Part shown: positions 42,654 to 51,660 of the stretch, piece after piece
Numbering within the stretch: position 1 is the stretch's first letter
Layout: the number at the start of each line of letters is the position of its first letter
NCBI GenBank assembly: GCA_963722585.1
Contig: CAVRNU010000020.1
Location: 1 to 64,000 of the forward strand
Reading direction: 5' to 3'
DNA from: KBS-96 sp963722585
Lineage (GTDB): Bacteria > Acidobacteriota > Terriglobia > Bryobacterales > Bryobacteraceae
DNA length: 64,000 nt
Made by a program: the position numbers and the translations under genes
The notes under the pieces: model-generated
The model's input: the letters and a program-made list of their open reading frames with translations, nothing else
What the model was told of the DNA's origin: nothing
Database searches by the model: none

Positions 42654-44570
42654 TTATCGGGCGCGAAAAGATCGAGAGAAACGGCAGGCAGGATGCGTGG
42701 CCAAGTAGCCAATCAGGCAACAGAGCATGAGACTGCACGCTGAGACCGTGACCACCGCCAAAACCCACGAACGCGATGGGAGCGGAAGCTGGAATGTTGT
42801 GCCTGTTTTCACGCCGTCTTCGAACCAACCCGGGTTTCGCGTAGACGTGAACACGCGTACAGGTGAAAACCCGGAACGATTGAGTAGCATCAGCCAGGCA
42901 GGAGGATGAGAGGAGCCGGTCCAGCCATAATCCTCGAGGCTGGTTTTTTGGACATTGGCCGTGTGGCTTGAGACCGGCGCTGAAAGCAGCATCGCCGTGG
43001 CGTTATACACGCCTTCGGCGTTCATGTCTGTGAAAGTGACCCCCGTCCGCGGATCGTTCATCCACCTCGTGCGATCAAAAAACAGCGGATAGGTCGAAAG
43101 GGCTAAAATGCCGTTCAGCGGCTCGGTCTGGAGCGCCTGTACAAAGAGTAGATCGGGGAAAATCACCACCAGCCTGGTATCGGGGCATTGCTCCCGGATC
43201 ACCTTAGCCACAAACAGCAGGTCCAGCACGTTAGTTGCTCCGGCTTCGACCATGCGGATGTGATTGCGGCGAATCTCGTTCGCGATTTCCTGCATAACCG
43301 CGTTTTGCGAGAGCGGCGTCTGTGTTTCTGAGAACACCGGCACGCTATCTTCGCCTGTGTCTGCATCTTTCAAGGAGAAATTGATATCGGGTACCGGCGC
43401 GTTCTGGTCCTTTGTCTGCGCCACTACATCCCGATAAGCGTTCCGAAGGTGTGAAATCTCGCGGGGAAAACGGAATAGGCGCACGCCCTGGCATGCGGCG
43501 CGGCCTTTGCTGCCTGCTATCGTGAATGCGTTTCCGTACCCGGATTCACCTTCAATGAGAAATGCTGCGTTCTGAGGAGGCACATGTAAGCTCTCGAGCG
43601 TTTCGCAAAAGTGAAGCTGTTGATCGGCGACACTCTCGTTCGCGCTATTAAAGTCAGAAGCGGCGTCGCGAAGCATGTTGGCACCGGGTACGCTGGTCGC
43701 GGTTCCGCTGCGGATTACATAATCCTGCTTGGCCTTCGTGTACCGGCTTTGGTCGTCTCTAATCAGCTCCGTCAATGAGTAAAACGATCCGGAAAAGCCA
43801 GGCCCCAGGATGCGAACCGGGCCGGAATCCTGGAATGCTTCCACGTAGGCGCGAGCCATCTTAAATTGGAGGCCGTTGATGCCGCTGGTTGGCGTTTCGC
43901 CCACTACGAAGACAAACAACACGCGTCCGTCCCGATGGCCTTCCTTTGTTTGATGTCGGAAGATGAGAAGTCCTGGCTGCAGCTCCTGGTCCCGAATGCT
44001 TTTCCGCTCGTCGCGCCGCGTGTCCGGGTCTGGTTCGGAAGGATTCGGCGTGTCATTCCAAGGAAGCCATTGCCCGGCAAATTCCCAGCCGCTATTACCC
44101 GCTCCTTCTTCAATAGCGTTGATCGTGGAGTCGGTTGTCAGGCCGAGCCGCGTCCGCAAGGGATCGGCAACCGTTGCGATTACGAATTCGAAGTTGTGTT
44201 CTCCCTGATTCAGGCCGAAGAATGTTTTCAAGCTCTGCCGGCAGATTGCTCGAATTGCGCACGCGGAGACGTCGCTCACCTGAAAAAGATTCAGACGGGC
44301 GCCGTCCGGGTCCGGCAACGCGGGGTCATCGGCGTACAGAAACTCCCGCGAGGCAAGCCATGGGCCTTCGAGATGCTCGCCAGTGAGGTCGGACTGCGAT
44401 TGCTGTTGTGCGGCCTTGGGCGATTCGACGGGTTTAGCAATTGCGGCCGGCGTCCGCGCGTTCTTGACGCTTCCGCCGGGCCTGCCTTCCTGTGCGGGAG
44501 GATACGAAACATGTACCGCAAGCGCTAATAGAGCCAGCACTCCCGCCGACAGACCAAGGTTCTTTTCCAT
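42654..44570 (-). CDS. large membrane-anchored protein, unknown, with possible periplasmic-binding-like region
   Basis: Starting at MEKNLGLSAGVLALLALAV (ATG 44570; a GTG eight codons upstream is an alternative) it is 638 residues. One hydrophobic helix is near the N-terminus and another near the end (about residues 600-625, SWVLAVVTVSACSLMLCCLIGY). Between them lies a large soluble region. Segments such as RVLFVFVVGETPTSGING, TRLVVIFPDLLFVQAL and GVTFTDMNAEGVYNATAMLL resemble a type 1 periplasmic-binding or receptor-like fold, but the match is weak. The predicted topology is two TM helices with an extracytoplasmic domain. It is translated just ahead of the polytopic protein. Confidence 0.7.
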   Translation of the reverse strand: MEKNLGLSAGVLALLALAVHVSYPPAQEGRPGGSVKNARTPAAIAKPVESPKAAQQQSQSDLTGEHLEGPWLASREFLYADDPALPDPDGARLNLFQVSDVSACAIRAICRQSLKTFFGLNQGEHNFEFVIATVADPLRTRLGLTTDSTINAIEEGAGNSGWEFAGQWLPWNDTPNPSEPDPDTRRDERKSIRDQELQPGLLIFRHQTKEGHRDGRVLFVFVVGETPTSGINGLQFKMARAYVEAFQDSGPVRILGPGFSGSFYSLTELIRDDQSRYTKAKQDYVIRSGTATSVPGANMLRDAASDFNSANESVADQQLHFCETLESLHVPPQNAAFLIEGESGYGNAFTIAGSKGRAACQGVRLFRFPREISHLRNAYRDVVAQTKDQNAPVPDINFSLKDADTGEDSVPVFSETQTPLSQNAVMQEIANEIRRNHIRMVEAGATNVLDLLFVAKVIREQCPDTRLVVIFPDLLFVQALQTEPLNGILALSTYPLFFDRTRWMNDPRTGVTFTDMNAEGVYNATAMLLSAPVSSHTANVQKTSLEDYGWTGSSHPPAWLMLLNRSGFSPVRVFTSTRNPGWFEDGVKTGTTFQLPLPSRSWVLAVVTVSACSLMLCCLIGYLATHPACRFSRSFRAR

Positions 44571-44712
44571 TCCCCAACATCCGAGTCCACCCAAACTCGC
44601 GTCGGGGACCTCCGCTCTCCTTGTGGAAATCAGCTATGCAAGTTGAGGGCCGTTGAGGCCTGAGGGAGCCTCACTTACTTCCTGAGATAGCGCTGCTGCA
44701 CACTCCCTCTTA

Positions 44713-44734
44713 GGGCGCTCACGCTTCCGGCTCC
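44713..44734. repeat. 22-bp dispersed intergenic repeat, copy 2
   Basis: Identical to 23176-23197. It lies in the 197-bp gap between the glycosyltransferase and the large membrane protein, both on the minus strand. Confidence 0.6.
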
Positions 44735-44791
44735 GTTTCAACATTGCGGACAACGGGGCTTGATCAGGAGCCCCGCGAAAATGCCGATCTT

Positions 44792-45520
44792 TTACACCTC
44801 CGCCCCTTCGGGTTTGATAAGCGACGGCCGGCTTGCAAAGCGGTACTTCACCAGCGTCCAGAGAGCTTCGATTCCATCCCTGGCTCGGATCTTCTTTCCT
44901 TCCCCGATGCCGCGGGCGTTATAACTGATCGGCTCTTCGTGAATCGCGTAGCCCAACCTGCGGAGCTTTGCCGTGACCTCCGGACAAAACTCGAACCTTC
45001 GGCACTCTAAGCGCAACTGTTTCAGGGCCGGCGCGCGGAACGCCTTGTAGGCGGTCGCTTCATCGGTTAGGCGAGCTCCATAAAGGAGGTTTGCGGCGGC
45101 GGTCAGAATGTGATTGGCGATGCGGTTCTTCATGGCCATGCCGTGGGGCGCGCCGCGGAATCGCGATCCGTACACCACATCGGCTTCGCCGCGCAGAATC
45201 GGCAGGACCATCGCGGCGTAATCTTTCGGATCGTATTCGAGATCGCCATCCTGGATCAAAACAATCTCGCCTGAAGCGAGACCGATGCCAATCCGCAGGG
45301 CCGCGCCTTTACCTTGGTTCACGGCCGAATGATGCGCCACGACCAGCCCGCTGCGCGACTGCTCGCCCAGGGCTTGCGTGGTTCCGTCGGTAGAGCCATC
45401 GTCAACGACGATTACCTCTTTCGAACATCCGTTTGGCAATGGCGCTTGCGCCACGCGTTCCAACACCTGGTTAAAAGTCCGGAACTCGTTGTAGACCGGA
45501 ATGATGATCGAGATTTTCAA
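44792..45520 (-). CDS. family 2 glycosyltransferase (polyprenyl-phosphate type)
   Basis: The 242-residue enzyme has the GT-A fold with MKISIIIPVYNE, EVIVVDDGSTDGTTQAL and VLIQDGDLEYDPKDYAAMV (acidic DGD metal site), then VYGSRFRG. It resembles dolichol/undecaprenyl-phosphate mannosyl- or glucosyltransferases (DPM1-like), without the C-terminal TM pair. It overlaps the upstream methyltransferase by four bases (ATGA), so they are translationally coupled. The next gene over, divergent, is a GT-C-like membrane protein that could use a lipid-linked sugar donor. Confidence 0.9.
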   Translation of the reverse strand: MKISIIIPVYNEFRTFNQVLERVAQAPLPNGCSKEVIVVDDGSTDGTTQALGEQSRSGLVVAHHSAVNQGKGAALRIGIGLASGEIVLIQDGDLEYDPKDYAAMVLPILRGEADVVYGSRFRGAPHGMAMKNRIANHILTAAANLLYGARLTDEATAYKAFRAPALKQLRLECRRFEFCPEVTAKLRRLGYAIHEEPISYNARGIGEGKKIRARDGIEALWTLVKYRFASRPSLIKPEGAEV

Positions 45521-46224
45521 GATTTCTCAAGAACCGCAAACAGCGATTGCCCGAACGGCGGCCGAATGAATTCTTCTGCCCTCGAGATAACGGGCACGAA
45601 ATAGCGGTCAAATACTTTGATCTGAAACTCCGATTGAACTTCCCGCCGCACGATGCGCGCGTTCGCCCACCAGCCGAAAAAGCCGATCGAGTTGATGTGG
45701 TGCATCTTCCGGATGCGCAGCCCGGCATCATGCGCGACCGCCCGGAGAGAGTCGCGGGTATATCGCCGATAATGCCCCAGATTGCGGTCAATCGGTCCGT
45801 AAAGGGCGGGGAACGCCGGCACTAACAAGATGATGACGCCCCCCGGCTCGAGTATCGCCGCCATACGTTCAAGAGCGCGGCGGTGGTCCTCGATATGCTC
45901 GAGTACGTTCAAACACACACAGGAATCGGCGTGGAAGCTTCTGAGGGCGAGCACATCGCTCGAAGTCACCTCGCCCACAAGCGTATGCAGGTTCGGTTGA
46001 TGCGGATACCTTTCTCGCAGCCGCTCGATGCATTCGACTTCAATATCCAATGCCACGACTAGTTCGCGGTCCAGCAACATATGGGTGAAATTGCCAACGC
46101 CGCAGCCGACTTCCACCACTCGCTGTCCCAACTCGCGGCGAACCAGTCTACCCTGCCAGGCGAAGTAATTCTTCGCCTTCGACATCTTCTCGAGATCGTC
46201 CAGAATGTAGGTTGAGCTTTGCAC
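45517..46224 (-). CDS. class I SAM-dependent methyltransferase
   Basis: 235 residues. Motif I is VVEVGCGVGNFTHMLLD, then VALDIEVECIERLRERYP, VCLNVLEHIEDHRRALERMA and LEPGGVIILLVPAFPALYGPID, all typical of Methyltransf_11/25. The GHYRRYTRDSLRAVA segment resembles methyltransferases from polysaccharide or lipid glycosylation loci. It is the first gene of a two-gene unit with the GT2 transferase (four-base overlap). Substrate is unknown. Confidence 0.88.
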   Translation of the reverse strand: MQSSTYILDDLEKMSKAKNYFAWQGRLVRRELGQRVVEVGCGVGNFTHMLLDRELVVALDIEVECIERLRERYPHQPNLHTLVGEVTSSDVLALRSFHADSCVCLNVLEHIEDHRRALERMAAILEPGGVIILLVPAFPALYGPIDRNLGHYRRYTRDSLRAVAHDAGLRIRKMHHINSIGFFGWWANARIVRREVQSEFQIKVFDRYFVPVISRAEEFIRPPFGQSLFAVLEKS

Positions 46225-46287
46225 CGTGTCTCTTATTACAATCCATAATGCGTCTGCGGAGGGCCGCCGATTATCGAATATCCAGAT

Positions 46288-47967
46288 TTGATCGAGCTTT
46301 GCTGGATCGCTCTGCTCGTGTCCCTGGCCCTTTTCTGGAAGCCGTTCTTCGGACCGGCTGCGCGGAAACTGGCTGCAAGACCCTGGTTCTCGATCGCGCT
46401 ACTAGCTTCGCTGCCTGTCGCGCTGCGGCTTTTACTGCTTCCTCATCATCCGGTACCCATACCTGACGTGTACGACGAGTTCGGCCATCTTCTCGTTGCC
46501 GATACTCTGCGGCATTTCCGGCTTGGCAACCCGCCGCATGCTTTGTCCCAGTTTTTCGAGACATTTTTTGTACTTCAACAGCCAACATACAGTTCCATCT
46601 ATCCGCTCGGGCAGGGAATTGCGCTCGCTTTCGGCTGGACGCTGTTGGGTTTGCCATGGGCGGGTGTTCTTCTGTCAGTGGCCGCTTTCTGCGCGTCGTG
46701 TTATTGGATGTTGCGCGCCTGGACAACTCCGGCCTGGGCACTGGCGGGAGGAATGCTTGCGGTCATTGAGTTTGGACCGCTGAATCCGTGGATGAACTGC
46801 TACTGGGGAGGCGCGTTGGCTGCGGCGGCGGGATGTCTTGTCTTCGGCTCACTCCCGCGGCTTCGCTTTCGCCATGGGCACGACGTACGGGATGCGGTGC
46901 TGCTCGGGCTGGGCCTGTCGATTCACGTTCTCACGCGCCCGTATGAGTCCGTGTTTCTGCTCTTGAGCGTAATTCTGTTTTTTGTGCCGGAGCTGCGCCG
47001 TCCTGGAACGCTCTTGGCGTTACGCCGCCCGGCCCTGGTTACGGCGATTTGCGTTCTGCCCGCCGTTGGACTCACCTTGCTCCAGAACAAGCAGGTGACC
47101 GGCTCTTTTACCACCCTTCCCTATCAATTGAGCCAGTATCAATACGGCGTTCCCGCGGCGCTCACCTTTCAGGGGAACCCGGTTCCGCACCGGGAGCTGA
47201 CGCCGCAGCAGGCGCTCGACTACAAAATGCAGACCGCCTTTCATGGGCCGGGGAAGGATACAGTACGCTCGTATCTGCTTCGGATGGAATACCGAGTCCG
47301 CTTCTACCGATTTTTCTTCCTTCCCGAGTTGTATCTCGCGCTGCCTTTTTTTCTGTGGCGCGTAAGTGAATGGCGCTACGCGTGGGTGGCCGCTACGTGC
47401 CTTCTCTTTGCGCTCGGTATTAACTTTTTTCCAGCATTTCAGTTTCATTACCTGGCCGCTTGTACGAGCTTGTTTATTCTCATCAGTGTTGCCGGACTTG
47501 AGCGGCTTGCCCGTATTGTGATTTATGGCCGTCCGGCAGGCTACGAAGCGGCGCGATTGCTGCTTTGGCTTTGCTTTATCCACTTTTGCTTTTGGTACAC
47601 CGTCCACATCTTCGAGAATGGTCCGCTTAAGGCTTTACGCGAATTCGAAACGTGGAATGGCATTAATCACGAATCGGCCGATCCGCGCGTTGTAGTGAAT
47701 CGAATGATCGACAAAACGCCCGGGAAGTTGCTCGTTTTTGTTCGTTACTGGCCGCAGCACATTTTTCAAAAGGAGTGGGTCTGGAACGCGGCCGATATTG
47801 ACGGCGCGCGCGTTGTGTGGGCTCGCGATCTGGGCTCGGACGAAGACCAGAAGCTGATCCGATATTTTCCCGGCCGCCGGGTGCTGCTGCTTGAGCCGGA
47901 TGCTCGCCCGCCGCTTCTCGGGCCGTATACCGGCTCATCGCCTACAAACCTTGACGAACCGAAATAA
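46288..47967 (+). CDS. polytopic GT-C-like glycosyltransferase
   Basis: The 559-residue integral membrane protein begins at TTG 46288; no in-frame ATG exists between a TAA at 46246 and the coding region, so a TTG start is the best choice. About 10 hydrophobic segments are visible. The first loop carries PIPDVYDEFGHLLVADTLRH, an acidic loop similar to the catalytic DE of GT-C (ArnT/PMT) enzymes, and GPLNPWMNCYWGGAL follows later. These proteins transfer sugars from polyprenyl-phosphate donors in the periplasm. The divergent GT2 gene could make such a donor. The family assignment is by topology and motif only. Confidence 0.7.
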   Translation: MIELCWIALLVSLALFWKPFFGPAARKLAARPWFSIALLASLPVALRLLLLPHHPVPIPDVYDEFGHLLVADTLRHFRLGNPPHALSQFFETFFVLQQPTYSSIYPLGQGIALAFGWTLLGLPWAGVLLSVAAFCASCYWMLRAWTTPAWALAGGMLAVIEFGPLNPWMNCYWGGALAAAAGCLVFGSLPRLRFRHGHDVRDAVLLGLGLSIHVLTRPYESVFLLLSVILFFVPELRRPGTLLALRRPALVTAICVLPAVGLTLLQNKQVTGSFTTLPYQLSQYQYGVPAALTFQGNPVPHRELTPQQALDYKMQTAFHGPGKDTVRSYLLRMEYRVRFYRFFFLPELYLALPFFLWRVSEWRYAWVAATCLLFALGINFFPAFQFHYLAACTSLFILISVAGLERLARIVIYGRPAGYEAARLLLWLCFIHFCFWYTVHIFENGPLKALREFETWNGINHESADPRVVVNRMIDKTPGKLLVFVRYWPQHIFQKEWVWNAADIDGARVVWARDLGSDEDQKLIRYFPGRRVLLLEPDARPPLLGPYTGSSPTNLDEPK

Positions 47968-48006
47968 ATCCCGGCGCATCCCTCGCTTCTGGGTTGGAGA
48001 CGACGC

Positions 48007-49141
48007 ATGACTGAGAGACCCTTTTTGACCACGAGAAGGAATCTTGTCCTTTCCGCAATCCCGTTGCTCGCCAGCTCTGAAATCGGCGCGCGCGCAAGAC
48101 TCCAACCAGAAGCCCACATTCTCGTCGGAAGTGAAGGTCGTCAACGTTTTTGCCACGGTTCGGGACAAAAAGGGAAAGATTGTTACAGACCTAACGAAGG
48201 ACGATTTCACGCTAGCCGAAGATGGACGTCCGCAGACGATCGCGTATTTTTCGAGACAGAGCGACCTTCCGCTGACTTTGGGCCTTTTAGTGGATACGAG
48301 CGGAAGCATGCGGCGTGTGATTGAAACCGAGCGTGAAGCCAGCCACACTTTCCTCGAGCAGGTTCTGCGTCCGGAGAAAGACCAGGCGTTCTTGATCCAC
48401 TTCGACCGGGAAGTTGAGTTACTGCAAGACCTGACTTCGTCTCGCAAGCTGTTAGAACAGGCGCTGAATGAGCTGCAGGTTGCTAATTCCGGCAGGGGCG
48501 GTGGCGGAGGATCTGGGGGATCTGGCGGCGGCGGGCCATACGGAGGATCGGGCGGCGGGCAGGGTCCCTACGGCGGCGGAGGAGGGCGCGGCGGCGGAAT
48601 GCGAATGCACGGCGGCACTACGCTGTACGATGCCGTTTTGCTCGCGAGCGACGACCTGATGAAAAAGCAGACGGGCCGGAAAGCGCTCGTTCTTCTGACC
48701 GATGGCGAAGACAATGGCAGCAAAGTATCGCTGGAAGATGCGGTTGATTCGGCGCAACACGCCGACACGCTTGCCTATTCGGTTCGCATTGCCGACAACG
48801 AGGGCTTCGGAAGCCAGATGGGCGGTATTGGCATGGGCGGTCCTGGCGGGTGGGGACGCGGCGGCGGTCGAGGGCGCGGACCTATGACGAACCGGCCGGA
48901 CGGAAAGAAAATTCTTCAGCAAATCTCGAAGGAGACCGGCGGATCGTATTTTGAAGTTTCGAAGAAGGAACCCATCGATCAGATCTATAGCCAAATTGAA
49001 GACGAACTGAGAAACCAGTACAGCATTGGCTATGTTCCCCAGAAGTCGAATGCTGGGGCTGGTTACCGAAAGATCGAGGTTACGGTGAAGGAAAAATCGT
49101 ACAAAGTGCAGGCGCGCGACGGCTACTACGCGACCGCCTGA
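48007..49141 (+). CDS. secreted VWFA-domain protein with glycine-rich insert, frameshifted near 48090
   Basis: The VWA core holds the MIDAS motif LVDTSGSMRRVIE and the typical acidobacterial layout VVNVFATVRDKKGKIVTDLT ahead of it. A Gly-rich insertion (about 40 residues, with GPYGG repeats) is embedded in the VWA fold, and another is near 270. A natural start with a signal-like N-terminus (MTERPFLTTRRNLVLSAIPL, ATG 48007) is in a different frame from the main body, which from about 48090 reads ALKSARAQDSNQKPTF. One surplus base in the GCGCGCGCG run at about 48089-48098 explains it; corrected length is 377 residues. It ends with VTVKEKSYKVQARDGYYA. It probably binds metal or partner proteins outside the cytoplasm. 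Confidence 0.8.
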
Positions 49142-49145
49142 CGCT

Positions 49146-49862
49146 TCATGGCAACAAGCCGCCCCGGCTTTCAACGTGCCGTATGAACCCTTCGGCCTGA
49201 TTGAAGCCGCTCTCCATGCCGCGAAATCCAGTCACAGCCGATTGCATAGCGTAATAGCGGTCCGGCGTTTGGGAAGCGTGTGCATAACAGGCCGCGCGCT
49301 TGCGAGCTTCGACGGCGGCAATGTCTACATAATCGGTTGGCGAGAACATAAGCGTGTCTTCGCCATTCGAGACCTCATAGTAATAGAACGAGAACGCTCT
49401 TTTCATTCGGCGCCACGCGTCGTAGGCCAGCATGGAGATGGCGCGGTGGTCGCGGTGACCGTCAATCGGCCAGTGGGTAAACAGCACATCTGGCGCTTCG
49501 GCTTGAATTAGCCTAAAAAAATCGTCGTAGTGCGTGTTGTCGACGATGGCATGGCCGTCGCATTGGTCCGCAAAGGCTGGCTGCGCTCTCAAAATCTCGC
49601 AGGCCTTTTCCGCCTCTTTTACGCGCAGCCCTTCTAGGCCATTCGAGCCCGCGCCGCAATCAATCTCGCCGCGATTGAGATACAGGAGTGTGACCCGGTG
49701 TCCACGATCGGTATAACGGGCAATGGTCCCTCCGCAGCCATATTCCGGATCGCCGGGGTGTCCGCCCGTCACGACAACTTTCAGTTTTCGGGTTTCTTCA
49801 TTGGGCGGCACAAGGGTAGCAGTAGAGCTTAAGAGAACGTCGCGCCGGGAAATCAGCTTCAT
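49146..49862 (-). CDS. PIG-L (LmbE) family deacetylase
   Basis: A zinc-dependent N-acetylglucosaminyl deacetylase family member of 238 residues. ATG 49862 gives MKLISRRDVLLSSTATLV, a possible Tat signal. VVVTGGHPGDPEYGCGG carries the zinc His/Asp (HPGD in place of HPDD), then HRVTLLYLNRGE, and FTHWPIDGHRDHRAISML provides the later His. A longer frame starts at 49904 but adds only non-conserved residues. It is convergent with the VWA gene (4-bp gap). It removes N-acetyl groups from amino sugars; the exact substrate is unknown. Confidence 0.9.
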   Translation of the reverse strand: MKLISRRDVLLSSTATLVPPNEETRKLKVVVTGGHPGDPEYGCGGTIARYTDRGHRVTLLYLNRGEIDCGAGSNGLEGLRVKEAEKACEILRAQPAFADQCDGHAIVDNTHYDDFFRLIQAEAPDVLFTHWPIDGHRDHRAISMLAYDAWRRMKRAFSFYYYEVSNGEDTLMFSPTDYVDIAAVEARKRAACYAHASQTPDRYYAMQSAVTGFRGMESGFNQAEGFIRHVESRGGLLP

Positions 49863-49915
49863 CTCTCGATTCTGCAAAATTACCGCACGCCCGGCGGCGA
49901 CCACTCATGGAACGA

Positions 49916-50602
49916 CTACAGACTTAGCGCTTCCCGAAAACGGGCCGACTGACGCCGCGACATCTCGATTGTCTTTCCGCCACGCAGGATTATCAGGAGG
50001 TTTCCGCCGACCGTAGGCTCGACGCTCGCCACCCATTTTAGATTGACAATGTGCCTGCGTCCCGCACGGAAGAAGACGTTGGGGTCGAGCCGTTCTTGCA
50101 AAGCCGCGAGCGAACGCGAAATCAGCGGCCGCTCATTCGCGAAGTGCAGGCGCGTGTAGTTCCCTTCTGACTCGAGCAGGAAAATGTCCGCAACGCGCAC
50201 TAGCCAGCAGCGTTCTCCATCCTTGACGAACACTTGCTCGAGGCGTGACTGGATCTCGCGCGTGCGAAGCTTAGCCACAGCCGCGGCTAATCGGGCCGGA
50301 GCCACCGGCTTTACCAGGTAGTCGAGCGCGCTTACCTCAAACGCCTTTAGCGCGTATTCATCGTAGGCTGTGGTGAAGATCACTTGTGGTACATCGTCCA
50401 GGCGCTCGAGGAGATCGAAGCCGCTCATTCCAGGCATACGTATGTCGAGAAACAGAACGTCGGGTTCGAGCCGGCCGATCAGTTCCAGCGCCTCTTCGAC
50501 TGTGCGAGCTTCGCCAACGATTTCGATTTGCGCATGGGCGGCAAGTAATCGCCGCAGCTCCTGCCGTGCCATTCGCTCATCGTCGATGATCAGCGCCTTC
50601 AT
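49916..50602 (-). CDS. LytR/AlgR-type response regulator (LytTR DNA-binding domain)
   Basis: The 228-residue regulator has a receiver domain (residues 1-115) with the acidic pair D7-D8 and phosphoacceptor D53 in FLDIRMPG, plus the conserved Lys in DYLVKPVAPARLA. The C-terminal LytTR domain follows: LLESEGNYTRLHFANERPLIS, FFRAGRRHIVNLKWVASVEP. It overlaps the histidine kinase gene by four bases (50599-50602), so the two form a translationally coupled two-component system. Confidence 0.93.
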   Translation of the reverse strand: MKALIIDDERMARQELRRLLAAHAQIEIVGEARTVEEALELIGRLEPDVLFLDIRMPGMSGFDLLERLDDVPQVIFTTAYDEYALKAFEVSALDYLVKPVAPARLAAAVAKLRTREIQSRLEQVFVKDGERCWLVRVADIFLLESEGNYTRLHFANERPLISRSLAALQERLDPNVFFRAGRRHIVNLKWVASVEPTVGGNLLIILRGGKTIEMSRRQSARFREALSL

Positions 50603-51660
50603 GCAATCGCTGGGATCAGGATAGTGGCGGTCACACGGCCGTCGCCACGCGCGCCCAGTTGCAGGCTCGCCTGCTCGCCATAAAGGATACGGAGACGCTC
50701 TCGCGCATTCGTAAGGCCGATCTGTGTCGAGCCCGGCCGAGGGTCCCTCAGACTTCCCGTGTTCTCTACCTCAATTCGTAATGCGCCGCCTTCGAGAACC
50801 GCTCGAATATAAAGGTCGCCGCCAGAGGGAACCTCTTCAACGCCGTGCTTAATCGCATTCTCTACCAGCGTTCCGAGCAGCATGGGAGGCACCGCGGTTT
50901 GCCGAACGGCCTCGTCTACCTCGAGATGAACCCGCAATCGATCCTCGAAGCGAATCGATTCGAGCGCCAGGTAGTCCGAAACCGCTTCCAGCTCGCTTTC
51001 GAGCGGCACCGTATGCCGCCGATCCTTTTGCAGGTTATAGCGCAGGATATTGGCGAGCCGCGTGACCATATCCTGTGCCTGCACCGGGTCCTCGCTAATC
51101 ATGCCTCGGATCGAGTTGAGGCAGTTGAACAGAAAATGCGGATTTAGTTGGGCTTCGAGGGCGCGCAGTTCAGCGTCGCTAAGGGCGAGCTTCATCTGCA
51201 TCTCGTTGCGCTGGGCTTCGCGCGAGTGGCGAAGAGTGGTAATCGTCAGATAGAGGATCGTCCAGATGGTGTCGATGATCGACACGCCCATGAACATAAA
51301 TGCGATGGAAGAAGGGTGACTCCATACGCCGAGCCGGCCTTCGATAGTTGTATAAACTCCCACAACCAGAGCGCTCTGCACCGCGCCGATTGCGACGCTC
51401 GCAGCCGCAAGCCGTGCTAGCGCCCGAAGTAGCGGAAGGCTGGTCCAGTGGCGGCGGTGAATCTGGGCGCGCAGCAGATGCGTCAGGCCGATGCTGTACA
51501 GGAAAAAGAGGAGATAGCCAATAATGATGCTCGGCCGCCAGCCATTGTCTAATACCGCTGTCGACAGCCCAATCGCGCTGTAAGCGCTCCAGCCGGCGAC
51601 TTGGCAAGCCCAGTATTGCGCCTTTGTTCTCTTCATGAACCTATTCTTCAGAAATTCCAT
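50599..51660 (-). CDS. LytS-like sensor histidine kinase (His_kinase PF06580)
   Basis: The 353-residue membrane kinase has five or so N-terminal hydrophobic segments (about 15-150), among them SIIIGYLLFFLYSIGLTHLL and AAASVAIGAVQSALVVGVYT. The phospho-His block is ALEAQLNPHFLFNCLNSIRG, and the ATPase region has LGTLVENAIKHGVEEVP and RIEVENTG. It is the partner of the response regulator. The start is MEFLKNRFMKRTKAQ (51660), with MKRTKAQ at 51636 as an alternative; residues further upstream look non-coding. It senses an unknown envelope signal. Confidence 0.92.
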   Translation of the reverse strand: MEFLKNRFMKRTKAQYWACQVAGWSAYSAIGLSTAVLDNGWRPSIIIGYLLFFLYSIGLTHLLRAQIHRRHWTSLPLLRALARLAAASVAIGAVQSALVVGVYTTIEGRLGVWSHPSSIAFMFMGVSIIDTIWTILYLTITTLRHSREAQRNEMQMKLALSDAELRALEAQLNPHFLFNCLNSIRGMISEDPVQAQDMVTRLANILRYNLQKDRRHTVPLESELEAVSDYLALESIRFEDRLRVHLEVDEAVRQTAVPPMLLGTLVENAIKHGVEEVPSGGDLYIRAVLEGGALRIEVENTGSLRDPRPGSTQIGLTNARERLRILYGEQASLQLGARGDGRVTATILIPAIA

